Of a stretch of 35,454 nucleotides of DNA, positions 7,537 to 16,305 are shown piece after piece; position 1 is the stretch's first letter, and the number at the start of each line of letters is the position of its first letter. Under the pieces are notes generated by a model, which saw nothing but the letters and a program-made list of their open reading frames with translations, was not told where the DNA came from and ran no database searches. The position numbers and the translations under genes were made by a program. This DNA comes from Ktedonobacterales bacterium (GTDB lineage Bacteria > Chloroflexota > Ktedonobacteria > Ktedonobacterales > JADMIN01). The DNA is taken from positions 1 to 35,454 of the forward strand of contig JAICVS010000031.1 in assembly GCA_025935195.1 (NCBI GenBank), in the 5' to 3' direction.

Positions 7537-10464
7537 ATGGGTTTGAATTCTGATACCCTTCTTCGGCTCGCGGGGCGCGCGCGCACTTGGGCCGCGGCCC
7601 AATCTCCCCAGGCGCGCGCGCTGGCCCGCCGGCTGCGCAAGCCAAGCACCATTCCGTTGCTGCTGGCGACGGTAGTTCTGCCAATCCTCGCGATCTTCAA
7701 TGCCTTTGTGGCGACCGCGGCCCCCGGCACGATGTACGCCTCCGGCGTGACGTTCCCCTTCAATGGCGTCTTCCTCGATTCGCAGGATGGCGGCCATTAC
7801 TGGGACGGCAGCGGCTCCGGCCTCTGTCGTATTGACGCCGACCCCGCCAGCACAACTGGCTTCTCCGAGAACGTCGGCACCTGCGACATCCAGTCCAAGA
7901 AGCCGACCCAGGTCGTCGCCGGCCCAGTGAACGCCGACGGCACCTATTTCCTTTACGCCGCCGACATGGCCGCCAAATCCACCGGCCCGGTGCGCCTGGT
8001 CTACGATCCCAACGCCGATCCCGACCCGAACACTGGCCTGGGCCGCGGCGCCGTCGTCGCTAACAGCGCCGTGCTGGTCGGCGGCCTCAACACCGTTGGC
8101 TTCTTCTCCGACGCCAGCGCGTCCTTCCTCAGCTCCTCGGTGGCGCTCGGCCCCTGCAACAAGAGCGTCGTCAATCCGGTCGTCGATCCGAGCGGCACCT
8201 GCCTGGCGCTCTACGTTGGCTTCCGCCGCTCCAAGAAGATCGAGCGCATCAACTTCGTGGATCAGCCGCTGGCCCAACAGACCATCGAGGAGGTCAGCGC
8301 CACCGCCGACCCACGCAAAGGCGTGCGCTTTGGCATCGCCACCTTCAAGAACGCCGACGGCACCACCGACCTCTACATTGACGAGCTCGGCGGCCTCGGC
8401 GTGACGATTCTCCACGATGTCGCCACCTGCCCGCCCAACACCAACGGCGTTGGCGGTTGCGCCGCATCCGTCGTCGGCGGCATCCCCACCTTCTTCCCCC
8501 AAGGCATCGCCACCTTCAATGATCCGGCGACCGGCCTCGGCAAGTATATCTACGTGGCCGACGTGCCGGCCGACGACTCGCCGCCCAACACCTCGACGGT
8601 GATGCGCTACCACCCCGACACCGGGTTCCTGGACATCATCACCTCGACGGTGCCGACCTACGACTCGCTGCTCAATCCGGGGCAGCCGATCTCGGTCTAC
8701 ACCTTCATCATGGGCCTGGCGGTCAACCCGCACACCGGCGACCTGTTCATCGGCGACGACCCCACCTTCCCCATCCTGGTCAACCCGCCGCTGAACAAGG
8801 GCCACCTGTGGACGGTTCCCGCCACCGCGGCGCCTGACTGTGTCGGCTCAGCCCTCAACACCTGCACCATCCCGCCTCCGCCGGCCCTCGTTACGGCGAG
8901 TCTGTTCGCCTATGGCGTGACGGCCCCCAAGGGCGGCGCGGTGCTCGTGCCGGGCGCCGACGGCCAGAACCATCTCTGGGCCGCCGATCACTCCGCCGGC
9001 TTCTGCCGCTTCGACCCCGTCCCTGGCACGGGGCTGCATGCCATCAACCCCGCCGCCTGTGATGACGGCACCGTGCTCGGTTCCGGCGGCCAGGCCGCCT
9101 ATGATCCCACGCTCAACCCCGATGGCGTCACGCACTATATCTACGTGGCGCAGAACGACCACCTCAGCCCCGGTGTGCTGCGCTTCACCTACGACCCGAC
9201 GCTCGATGGCGGCAAGGGCATGGTGATCAACCCGCCGGTCATCCTGGCGCCCAACGCCGGGCTGGACGGCGACAAGGCCAACGGCGTCGTGCTCGGTCCC
9301 TGCGTGAAGAACGCCGATGGCACGCTTAAGTTCCCCGGCTGCAAGTTCGCGCTCTACACGGGCGGCCTGGTGGATGGTTTCATCCGCCGCGTCAACAACC
9401 CCGAGGACGATCCACGCAATCAGGTCGTGGATGTCGTCGCCCAGACGCAGGCGCAACAGGTCGGCGGTCTCTCGCGCGGCATCAACGGCTCGATCGGCAT
9501 GATCGGCGACAACCTCTACCTGCCCGAGAACAACGCCTTCACCGTCGTCAACAACATCAGCAGCAAGTGCCCCGTCGTCAATGCTGACGGCACGAAGGCT
9601 CCCTGCGACACGCAGTCGCTCAACATCGGCACCGCTGGCCTGATCTTCGCGGCTGGCATCGCCACCGACCCCGATCCGTCGCGCAGCCCGGCTGGTCTGG
9701 TCTACGCCTCGATCTCGTCGGGCTTCGCCAACGCGACGGTCTACCAATATGACGTGGCGACCAACACCGCGCGGCTCTACCTTGCCAACGGGCAGATGCC
9801 GCCGGCCGGCAGCGCCGACGCGACGGTCTACTGCACGACGACCTGCACGCGGCCGATCGACCCGTCGGAGCCGCCGGGCGCGCTCGTCTCGATGAACTTC
9901 CTGCAAGGTGAGCTCGTCGACCCCGACACCGGCTCGCTGATCGCGTTGGAGGACAAGTTCGCTGGCGCTCGCGGTGGGCGCGGCCACATCTGGGTGGCTC
10001 CCTTCGTGCCATATCCCGCGGGCGTAACCCCCGTGCCGACACCGACCCCGCCGCCTCCACCGGCGACGCTGCACACCTGCTCCATCACGATCAACGTGCC
10101 CTCACTGCCCTCCGGCCAGACCTACTGGGTGCAGTTCACGGCCCATGCCGTCGGCACGATCAGCGCCAAGTGGACCATCCCGGTCGCGCAGTCGGCGCAG
10201 CTCCTGCTCTACACCGGCAATCCGTTCACGGGCCTGGCCGATCCGGTCGCCAAGGGGCCGACCGGCAAGCCGATTGCCAGTCAGAACACCTCGAACACAG
10301 CCAGCTTCAACATCTCGGCGACGAATCAGCCGGCCGGTACCTACACCGTCCAGTTCTTCAACGCCAGCAACTCGTTCGGCGGGACTGTAGGCACCATCAC
10401 CTACGTCAACGACGCCGCGACCCTGTGCCCCGCCTCGCCGGCGGCCAGCAACATCCTGAATTAG
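7537..10464 (+). CDS. Membrane-anchored or secreted beta-propeller-like protein, copy 2
   Basis: The 975-residue paralogue of copy 1 has the same plan: a basic 36-residue N-terminal stretch, a hydrophobic segment (about 38-58) ending ATAAP, two propeller-like halves with matching G-x-C-R-(I/F)-D motifs near residues 90 and 485, a Pro/Thr linker (about 825-843), and a C-terminal beta domain from about 845. The KPSTIPLL motif before the membrane segment and the LLLYTGNPF motif in the C-terminal domain are shared. The C-terminal domain resembles extracellular beta-sandwich modules of pre-peptidase type (weak inference). Several Cys residues, such as those in CDDGT, are kept in both copies and suggest disulfides outside the cell. 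No catalytic motif is visible. Expression is probably governed by arrays B and C and the leader hairpin. Confidence 0.85.
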   Translation: MGLNSDTLLRLAGRARTWAAAQSPQARALARRLRKPSTIPLLLATVVLPILAIFNAFVATAAPGTMYASGVTFPFNGVFLDSQDGGHYWDGSGSGLCRIDADPASTTGFSENVGTCDIQSKKPTQVVAGPVNADGTYFLYAADMAAKSTGPVRLVYDPNADPDPNTGLGRGAVVANSAVLVGGLNTVGFFSDASASFLSSSVALGPCNKSVVNPVVDPSGTCLALYVGFRRSKKIERINFVDQPLAQQTIEEVSATADPRKGVRFGIATFKNADGTTDLYIDELGGLGVTILHDVATCPPNTNGVGGCAASVVGGIPTFFPQGIATFNDPATGLGKYIYVADVPADDSPPNTSTVMRYHPDTGFLDIITSTVPTYDSLLNPGQPISVYTFIMGLAVNPHTGDLFIGDDPTFPILVNPPLNKGHLWTVPATAAPDCVGSALNTCTIPPPPALVTASLFAYGVTAPKGGAVLVPGADGQNHLWAADHSAGFCRFDPVPGTGLHAINPAACDDGTVLGSGGQAAYDPTLNPDGVTHYIYVAQNDHLSPGVLRFTYDPTLDGGKGMVINPPVILAPNAGLDGDKANGVVLGPCVKNADGTLKFPGCKFALYTGGLVDGFIRRVNNPEDDPRNQVVDVVAQTQAQQVGGLSRGINGSIGMIGDNLYLPENNAFTVVNNISSKCPVVNADGTKAPCDTQSLNIGTAGLIFAAGIATDPDPSRSPAGLVYASISSGFANATVYQYDVATNTARLYLANGQMPPAGSADATVYCTTTCTRPIDPSEPPGALVSMNFLQGELVDPDTGSLIALEDKFAGARGGRGHIWVAPFVPYPAGVTPVPTPTPPPPPATLHTCSITINVPSLPSGQTYWVQFTAHAVGTISAKWTIPVAQSAQLLLYTGNPFTGLADPVAKGPTGKPIASQNTSNTASFNISATNQPAGTYTVQFFNASNSFGGTVGTITYVNDAATLCPASPAASNILN

Positions 10465-10484
10465 GGTAGGTCGTGTAGATCATC

Positions 10485-10505
10485 GCGTCCGAGCAGCTCG
10501 GACGC
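10485..10505 (+). terminator. Hairpin downstream of propeller 2
   Basis: A perfect 9-bp stem (GCGTCCGAG/CTCGGACGC) with a 3-nt loop lies 20 bases after the propeller-2 stop codon. It has no U tract, so it is a possible terminator or 3' stabilising hairpin. Confidence 0.5.
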
Positions 10506-10511
10506 TAGTGC

Positions 10512-10564
10512 GCCGGAGGCGCGGAGCCGGTCACCGAACTGGGCCGGCGCCCTCCGCCTCCGGC
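10512..10564. repeat. Long inverted repeat in the convergent gap
   Basis: GCCGGAGGCG (10512-10521) and its complement (10555-10564) form a perfect 10-bp stem around a 33-nt loop. It lies between the convergent propeller-2 and hydrolase genes and may help terminate either transcript. The rest of the gap to 10701 shows nothing else. Confidence 0.4.
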
Positions 10565-10701
10565 AACGCATCCAACCGTGCCGGCGTCCATCGCCGGCAC
10601 ACGACTGAAGCGCCGGGTGTGCCGTGAAGGCCGCCCGGCGCCATCGTCTTACCGCGACAGGCGCGATACCAACCGCCCAGTCATTCGCCCGGTGGTTTGT
10701 C

Positions 10702-11772
10702 TCACTCGCTCAGGAACGCGAAGAACGCCCGGCGGAACTCCTCCGCCTTCTCGATATGCGGTGAGTGGCCGCAATCCGCGAGCACCAGCTCCGCATAACT
10801 CCCGCCCTTGGCCCGGTACGCCTCGAAGACGGCGCGCGTCTGCGCGATCATCGGCTGCGGCGGGTAGACCTCCGCGCCGGGCCAGCCTGGCACCGCGCCG
10901 AGCTGCCCCAGGTAGCCCAGGTCGAAGAGCGACGTGTCCGACACGATCTGGTCGTCCGCCCCGCGCACCCACAACACCGGCGGCCGCGGCTGGATCGAGG
11001 CGAAGGCCGCCAGATCGCAGTACGTCGGCGCCATCGCGTTGTTGACCCCCCGCGCGCCCGGCGCCACCGCCGGCCAGTTCGGCGACGGCGTCACCGCGCC
11101 GGGATAGTTGTCCTCGCCCGTCACCGTCGCCAGCATCGCCTCCACATAGGCGTCCTCCCGCTCCGGCGCGACACGGAACGGCGGCTTGAAATAAAAGGCG
11201 TTCATCACGTTGCGCGGCGAGGCCGGGTCGTCCGCGCCGCGATCCTGCGCCGCCAGCCGCTTCAGGAACTCCGGGTTGACGGTCCCACCGCCCGCACCGG
11301 CCGCATCCGGCCAGCAGCGCGCGCCCGCCACGTCCTTCGTCCCACCAAAGCCGAACGGTGAGAGCGGCGCGATCAACGTCAGCGACGCGATCGCCTCGGC
11401 ATGATCCATCGCAACCCGCAGCGCGACGCCCCCGCCCAGCGACCACCCCACCAGATGCACCCTGCGCCCGCCCGCCGCGAGGCCCAGCGCCTCCATCAGG
11501 CTGTGCAGATCGTCGGCCCAGTCGCCCAGCCCGCGCGTCGCGTCCACCGCTAGCGGCGCGGAGCCGCCGAAGCCACGCAGGTCCGCCGCGATGCCCCGGT
11601 AGCCAGCGGGGAGCGCGGCCAGCGTCTCGTCCCAGAAGCGCGCGGACGAGACGTTACCGTGGATGAACAGGATAGGCATACCGGATTCGTCGCCGGCGAC
11701 GAGGGCGTGCGTGGCGAGGCGCGGCGTCTCGAACGTGCGCGAGGCAATGCCGGACGGAAGCGGATGAGCCAT
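10702..11772 (-). CDS. Alpha/beta hydrolase
   Basis: The 356-residue enzyme has the alpha/beta-hydrolase fold: an HGNVS oxyanion-loop motif at 38-42, the nucleophile elbow GWSLGG with Ser111, an acid in the later GADDQIV segment, and the catalytic His in ADCGHSPH near the C terminus. A long cap region lies between. There is no signal peptide, so it is probably cytoplasmic. The ATG at 11772 follows AGGAG; an in-frame ATG at 11814 is less likely. It lies 64 bp downstream of the 3-hydroxybutyrate dehydrogenase gene on the same strand, which suggests an ester- or oligomer-cleaving step feeding that enzyme (inference). The substrate cannot be read from the sequence. Confidence 0.85.
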   Translation of the reverse strand: MAHPLPSGIASRTFETPRLATHALVAGDESGMPILFIHGNVSSARFWDETLAALPAGYRGIAADLRGFGGSAPLAVDATRGLGDWADDLHSLMEALGLAAGGRRVHLVGWSLGGGVALRVAMDHAEAIASLTLIAPLSPFGFGGTKDVAGARCWPDAAGAGGGTVNPEFLKRLAAQDRGADDPASPRNVMNAFYFKPPFRVAPEREDAYVEAMLATVTGEDNYPGAVTPSPNWPAVAPGARGVNNAMAPTYCDLAAFASIQPRPPVLWVRGADDQIVSDTSLFDLGYLGQLGAVPGWPGAEVYPPQPMIAQTRAVFEAYRAKGGSYAELVLADCGHSPHIEKAEEFRRAFFAFLSE

Positions 11773-11836
11773 AAGGTCGTCTCCTGGGATTGCGTCTTCC
11801 AACAAGGGCGACAAGGCCGAGATCCCCGTGTACCAG

Positions 11837-12610
11837 CTAATGTGCCGTCCAGCCGCAGTCTATGAGCTGGGCGCCGCCGGTGATGCCGGCGCCGGCGTCA
11901 GAGCAGAGGAAGCCGACGTACGCCGCCACCTCGGACGGCTCCAGCAAGCGGTGGATCGGTGCCTCGGCCACCATGATCGTCTCCACCACCTCGGACTCTG
12001 GGATGCCGTGAATGCGCGCCTGGTCGGCGATCTGCTTCTCCACCAGCGCCGTGCGCACGTACGACGGGCAGACGCAGTTGCACGTGACGCCATGCTCCGC
12101 GCCCTCCAACGCCGTCACACGTGTCAGTCCCAGCAGCCCGTGCTTGGCGGCGACATAGGCGGACTTGAAGGCCGAGGCGCGCAGCGAATGCACCGAACCG
12201 ACATTGACGATGCGCCCCCAGCCGCGCGCGTACATACCCGGCAGCGCCGCCTGTGTCAGCAGGAACGGCGCCGTCAGCATGAGATCGAGCATCTGCCGCC
12301 ACTTCGCCTCAGGGAACTCCGGGATCGGCGCGACGTGCTGGATGCCGGCGTTGTTGATCAGGATGTCCACCCGCCCCTCGGTGGCGGCTGCCGTTTCCGC
12401 CACGAGCCGGCGGCACTCCTCGGCGGAGGTGAGGTCGGCGCGCTGGAAGCGTGCCCCGGCCAGCTCGCGCGCCACGCGCTCACCCGCCTCTGTGTCCACA
12501 TCCGCCAGCGTCACACGGGCACCGCGCCCGGCCAGCTCACGCGCGACGGCGAGGCCGATGCCGCTCGCCGCGCCGGTGACGATGGCGACCTTCCCGGCGA
12601 TGCCGTCCAT
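11837..12610 (-). CDS. bdhA: 3-Hydroxybutyrate dehydrogenase (short-chain dehydrogenase)
   Basis: The 257-residue SDR enzyme should oxidise (R)-3-hydroxybutyrate to acetoacetate with NAD+. The cofactor motif TGAASGIG is at 12-19, NNAG at 86-89, and the catalytic residues Ser139, Tyr152 and Lys156 are spaced as in classical SDRs. Features typical of this subfamily are NAGIQHVAPI, SVHSLRAS, AYVAAKHG, VEKQIADQA with HGIPE, and a C-terminal GWTAH close to the usual GWTAQ. The Asp after beta-strand 2 fits NAD preference. The ATG at 12610 follows GGGAGG by seven bases. It lies between a Liv-type transport operon and an alpha/beta hydrolase, all on the same strand. Confidence 0.88.
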   Translation of the reverse strand: MDGIAGKVAIVTGAASGIGLAVARELAGRGARVTLADVDTEAGERVARELAGARFQRADLTSAEECRRLVAETAAATEGRVDILINNAGIQHVAPIPEFPEAKWRQMLDLMLTAPFLLTQAALPGMYARGWGRIVNVGSVHSLRASAFKSAYVAAKHGLLGLTRVTALEGAEHGVTCNCVCPSYVRTALVEKQIADQARIHGIPESEVVETIMVAEAPIHRLLEPSEVAAYVGFLCSDAGAGITGGAQLIDCGWTAH

Positions 12611-12654
12611 GATGTGCCTCCCATTCCACGCACCGGCGCCGCCCACCCAACGAA

Positions 12655-12696
12655 GATGCCGCCCCGTCCGGCGCCTGGTCTCGACGGGGCGGCATC
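12655..12696 (-). terminator. Strong hairpin after the substrate-binding protein gene
   Basis: A perfect 14-bp stem (GATGCCGCCCCGTC and complement) with a 14-nt loop lies 50 bp past the stop codon of the binding-protein gene. On the minus strand it is followed by TTCGTT and not a full U run, so it may be a partial terminator or a processing site separating transporter and catabolic genes. Confidence 0.6.
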
Positions 12697-12745
12697 CCTA
12701 TGCCGCACTGACTGTGCCGCGGACCCAGCCGCGGTCAGGCGGGAG

Positions 12746-14011
12746 CTAGAACTTCGAGGCCTGGGCGGCGGAGCCGGTGAAGTCGCCGCTCAGGTCTCTG
12801 ACGCTCGTCGGCTGCGTCGGATCGATAGCGTAGACCGTATTGTCGCGCGAGGGCACGCGCTCGTCGGGCGACGAGCCGTAGTTGAGCGGCGGCAGTAGCC
12901 CGCCCAGGTCCACGTTCTTGAGCGACTCGAAGGCATTAAAGAGGCCGTCGCGGCTCAGGTCGTTGTTGCTGATGGCCTTCGCGATGATGGCCTGCGTGAC
13001 CTTGGCCTCGGTGTAGCCGAACTCGAAGAAGCCGTCGGGCTGCTGGTCGGGCGCGTACTTCTGCACGTCCTGGAGCAGCTGCGCCATGCCCGGCTTACTC
13101 GTGTCACCCCAGCTCGCGCCCTGGCTGACCACCCACGCCCTGGAGACCAGCGGGGCGACGGGGCTCTGCTTGGCAACCAGCGCGGTGGCGAAGGCCGGGC
13201 TTTGCAGGATCCACTGCGGATCGTAGCCGAGCGCGTGGCCGGTGGCGATGATGCCGGCGGTGGCGACGGGAGTGGTCGTCAGGAAGACGTACTTCGCGCC
13301 GCCGGCCTTCATCTGTGCCACCTGGGCGGTGAAGGTGGTGTCGGTGGCGGCGAAAGCCGCCTGGCCGACGTCTTTCAGCCCATAGGCGGCGACGGCCTCT
13401 TTATAGCCGGTCTGGCCGTCCTGCCCGTATTCGTCGTTCTGATAGATGAGGCCGGTCTTGGGACTCTTGTCGCCCAGCTTGTTCACGATGTAGTCGAAGG
13501 CGTTCTCGACCTGAAGACGGTACGGCGTGCCGACCAGGATGAGATACTTCTCGCGTGCCAGGCTGGAGGCGAGCGTCGCGGCGGAGACCAGCATGTGGTC
13601 GCTGGCCGCCAGGTCTTTGATGGCGACGGTCGGCGGCGTGCCCAGGCTCTCGCCGAGCATCGCGACCTGGTTGTGAATCTCGTTGTAGGCGGTGACGGCG
13701 TCCTGCGGGCTGTACTTGGTGTCCTTCTCGACCAGCTTCACCTGCCAGCCGTTGATGCCGCCGTTGGCGTTGACCGCCTTGAAGTAGGTCTCGATGCCGT
13801 GCGTCAGCGGGATGCCGATCGGCGCGGCGACGGGGCCGGAGAGCGGCGTGAGGATGCCGAGCGTGATGGTCTTGGTGCTGGCATCCACGCCAGGGCCTGT
13901 CTTGATGGTGCCGCCCCCGCCGCCGGTGTTGCTCGCGCAGCCGGCCAGCAGCACACCCAGGATGGCGAAAGCGGAGATTACCCGTGCGGTGAGCGCGGTT
14001 CTGGTCGCCAT
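12746..14011 (-). CDS. ABC transporter substrate-binding lipoprotein (Liv/Peripla_BP_6 family)
   Basis: The 421-residue precursor has a lipoprotein signal peptide with lipobox LLAGC (Cys25), then a Gly-rich tether and a two-lobed type-I periplasmic-binding fold. Family signatures include the opening ITLGILTPLSGP-like strand, YNEIHNQ, and the (L/I)IYQNDEYGQDG hinge. It should capture the ligand outside the membrane and deliver it to LivH/LivM. The ATG at 14011 follows GAGGAG by seven bases. It is the last transport gene of the cluster, 111 bp after livM. The ligand could be a branched-chain amino acid, but downstream 3-hydroxybutyrate dehydrogenase and hydrolase genes point to a hydroxy acid or its oligomer (inference). 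Confidence 0.87.
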   Translation of the reverse strand: MATRTALTARVISAFAILGVLLAGCASNTGGGGGTIKTGPGVDASTKTITLGILTPLSGPVAAPIGIPLTHGIETYFKAVNANGGINGWQVKLVEKDTKYSPQDAVTAYNEIHNQVAMLGESLGTPPTVAIKDLAASDHMLVSAATLASSLAREKYLILVGTPYRLQVENAFDYIVNKLGDKSPKTGLIYQNDEYGQDGQTGYKEAVAAYGLKDVGQAAFAATDTTFTAQVAQMKAGGAKYVFLTTTPVATAGIIATGHALGYDPQWILQSPAFATALVAKQSPVAPLVSRAWVVSQGASWGDTSKPGMAQLLQDVQKYAPDQQPDGFFEFGYTEAKVTQAIIAKAISNNDLSRDGLFNAFESLKNVDLGGLLPPLNYGSSPDERVPSRDNTVYAIDPTQPTSVRDLSGDFTGSAAQASKF

Positions 14012-14122
14012 GTGCTACTCCTCGTACGATAGGCTCGCGCCGTGCGCGAGCGGGTCGGGGCAGAGCGCGCTGACCGCCCTCCGCCACTTCGCTTCGTTCC
14101 GCCTTACAGGTGCGGGATGCGT

Positions 14123-15346
14123 TCAGGCGTCGCTGCCCGCGGTCAGGCGCGTGCGCTCGATCTCGGCGTCGCCGCCGGGGTCCGCGCCGGCTGCCGCCGG
14201 AGTTGGCTCACCTCCTTTGCGATTGCGCTCGCTCATGCGCAGGGCCAACAGGCGGCCCCGGCGGATGAGGCCGACGAAGCCGGCCGGCTCGAAGAGCAGG
14301 AAGACGATGATCAGCAGGCCGTAGATGACGGTGTTGACATCACCGCTGGGCAGCCCGGCGATGCCGGTCGCTGGCACCAGCGAATAGACATCGAGCACCT
14401 TGGGCAGCGCGAAGACGAAGATCGCGCCCAGCAGCGAGCCCCAGACGCTGGCGATGCCGCCGATGATGATCGCCGCCACGAAGGCGATCGAGAGCGTGAG
14501 ATCCCACGTGTTCGGGTCAACGTGAACGTTGTAGGAGGCGAACAACGCGCCGGAGATGCCGGCGAGGAAGGACGAAAGGATGAAGGCGCCCATCTTGGCC
14601 TCGAACAGGTTGACGCCCATGATGGCCGCACCGACCTCGTGATCGCGCACCGCCTGGAAGGCGCGGCCGGCGCGCGTGCGCATGACGTTGGCGACGAAGA
14701 GCGCGGCCAGCGCCAGAATCGGCGCGATGACGAGGAAGAACTGCTGCCCGGCGGAAAGCGCGATGCCGAAGAGATCGTTCTGCTGATTGATCGGTGTATC
14801 ACCGAACGCGGGCGGCAGCATGCCGCGGCCGGAATTGCCACCTGTCAGGAAGGCGGCGTTTTTGAAGATCTGCACGCCGATGACGACCAGCGCCAGCGAG
14901 ACGATGCCCAGGTAAAAGCCTTTCAGGCGCAGCGCCGTCGGGCCGATCAACGCGCCGAGCAGCGCGGCGACGATGCCGGCGGCCGGCAGCCAGATCCAGA
15001 AGGGCAGGCCGAGGCCGACGGGCGCGCGCGGCGAGGTGGGCGGCGTGCCGCCGAGCCAGGTGGCCGTGTAGGCGCCGATGCCCATGAAAAATGCGATGCC
15101 GAGCGAGATCTGCCCGGCGTAGCCGGAAAGCACGTTCAGGCCCAGCACGGCGATGGCGTAGATCATGGTGACGTTGACGATCTGGAATTGATCGTCGTTG
15201 GCGACGGAGAAGAAGATCGCCACCGCCACCAGCGCCAGGATGAGCACGACGCGGCGGCGCGAGGTGCCGAGCAGCCGCGTCGTCACGTCGGCCGCGCGCC
15301 GCGACGCGACGCCCGCGGGTGGTGTGGCGCTGACGTCCGCGCTCAT
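14123..15346 (-). CDS. livM: Liv-type ABC transporter permease LivM
   Basis: The 407-residue membrane protein starts with a hydrophilic arm of about 30 residues followed by many hydrophobic helices. LGLNVLSGYAGQISLG and GAYTAT motifs, and the later AFQAVRDHEVGAAIMGVN coupling helix, identify LivM. It forms the translocation channel with LivH. Its ATG overlaps the livH stop codon by four bases, implying translational coupling. The C-terminal tail of about 50 residues is charged and Pro/Gly-rich, longer than usual. Confidence 0.9.
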   Translation of the reverse strand: MSADVSATPPAGVASRRAADVTTRLLGTSRRRVVLILALVAVAIFFSVANDDQFQIVNVTMIYAIAVLGLNVLSGYAGQISLGIAFFMGIGAYTATWLGGTPPTSPRAPVGLGLPFWIWLPAAGIVAALLGALIGPTALRLKGFYLGIVSLALVVIGVQIFKNAAFLTGGNSGRGMLPPAFGDTPINQQNDLFGIALSAGQQFFLVIAPILALAALFVANVMRTRAGRAFQAVRDHEVGAAIMGVNLFEAKMGAFILSSFLAGISGALFASYNVHVDPNTWDLTLSIAFVAAIIIGGIASVWGSLLGAIFVFALPKVLDVYSLVPATGIAGLPSGDVNTVIYGLLIIVFLLFEPAGFVGLIRRGRLLALRMSERNRKGGEPTPAAAGADPGGDAEIERTRLTAGSDA

Positions 15347-16275
15347 ATGCGCTCCACCTTTCGCTTGCCGAAGAGGCCATACGGCCGGATGAGCAGCACC
15401 ACCAGCATGACGAGGTACGGGGCGATGGCATCGAAGCTCGGACCCAGCTTATCGGTGAGCGTGAAGCTCTGACCGAACAGATGGATGAGGGCCGTGTTCT
15501 CATAACCGGCGGTCAACTGCTGGACGATGCCAATGATCAGACCGCCGACCACCGCCCCGAGCACGGAGTCAATGCCGCCGAGGATGATCGCCGGGAAGGC
15601 CACCAGGGCGATGACGCCCAGGCCGGGGTTGACGCCGGAGAGATGGGCGGCGAGGAAGAAACCGCCGATGGTGGCGATGGCCGCCGCGATAGCCCAGGAG
15701 AACGTGTTGACCAGCCCCACATTGATGCCGACAGCCAGCGCCGCTTCCTGATCCAGCGCCGCCGCGCGCATCGCCAGACCGTAGCGCGTGTAGCGGAAGA
15801 ACGCGTAGAGCGCCGCGCAGAGGATGCCGGTGACGATGATGGTCCAGATGTCGTTGATGGTGATGTGGACGCCGCCAACGTCGAAGCCCGCGGTGGTGCT
15901 GTAGGGCGCGGCGGGGGCATACAGCACGTCGGGCCAGATGGCGATGACGGCGGTGAGCAGCAGGGTATCCAGACCGATAGTAAGCATGAGGACGGAGAAG
16001 GCGGGCCGGCCGATCATGCGGCGCAGCGCGAAGCGCTCGAAGGCGACGGCAATCGCCACCGTGATAGCGATGGCGATGAACAGCGCCAGGAAGAAGTTGA
16101 GATGCCACTGCGAGACGCCCGCCGAGACGAGGTAGGCGCCGAGCAGCAGCAGCTCGCCCTGAGCGAAGTTGATCACGCCGCTGGACTTGAAGATGATCGT
16201 GAAGCCCAGCGCGACCAGCGCGTAGATGCAGCCCGCCGCGATCCCGGCCAGGAAGATTTGAAAGAAGAACGCCAT
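15343..16275 (-). CDS. livH: Liv-type ABC transporter permease LivH
   Basis: The 310-residue integral membrane protein carries the LivH signatures ALGFTIIFKSSGVINFAQGE near the N terminus and the AALDQEAALAVGIN coupling segment. It pairs with LivM, whose start codon overlaps its stop. It lies 30 bp after livG in the order F-G-H-M. Confidence 0.9.
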   Translation of the reverse strand: MAFFFQIFLAGIAAGCIYALVALGFTIIFKSSGVINFAQGELLLLGAYLVSAGVSQWHLNFFLALFIAIAITVAIAVAFERFALRRMIGRPAFSVLMLTIGLDTLLLTAVIAIWPDVLYAPAAPYSTTAGFDVGGVHITINDIWTIIVTGILCAALYAFFRYTRYGLAMRAAALDQEAALAVGINVGLVNTFSWAIAAAIATIGGFFLAAHLSGVNPGLGVIALVAFPAIILGGIDSVLGAVVGGLIIGIVQQLTAGYENTALIHLFGQSFTLTDKLGPSFDAIAPYLVMLVVLLIRPYGLFGKRKVERI

Positions 16276-16305
16276 GTCGCTTCCCTCTTCGCTCGCCGCC
16301 CCGTT

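Noticed and set aside
13202..15472. Long plus-strand frames opposite the binding-protein, livM and livH genes
   Set aside because: They are Asp/Gly/Arg-rich shadows of well-supported transporter genes.
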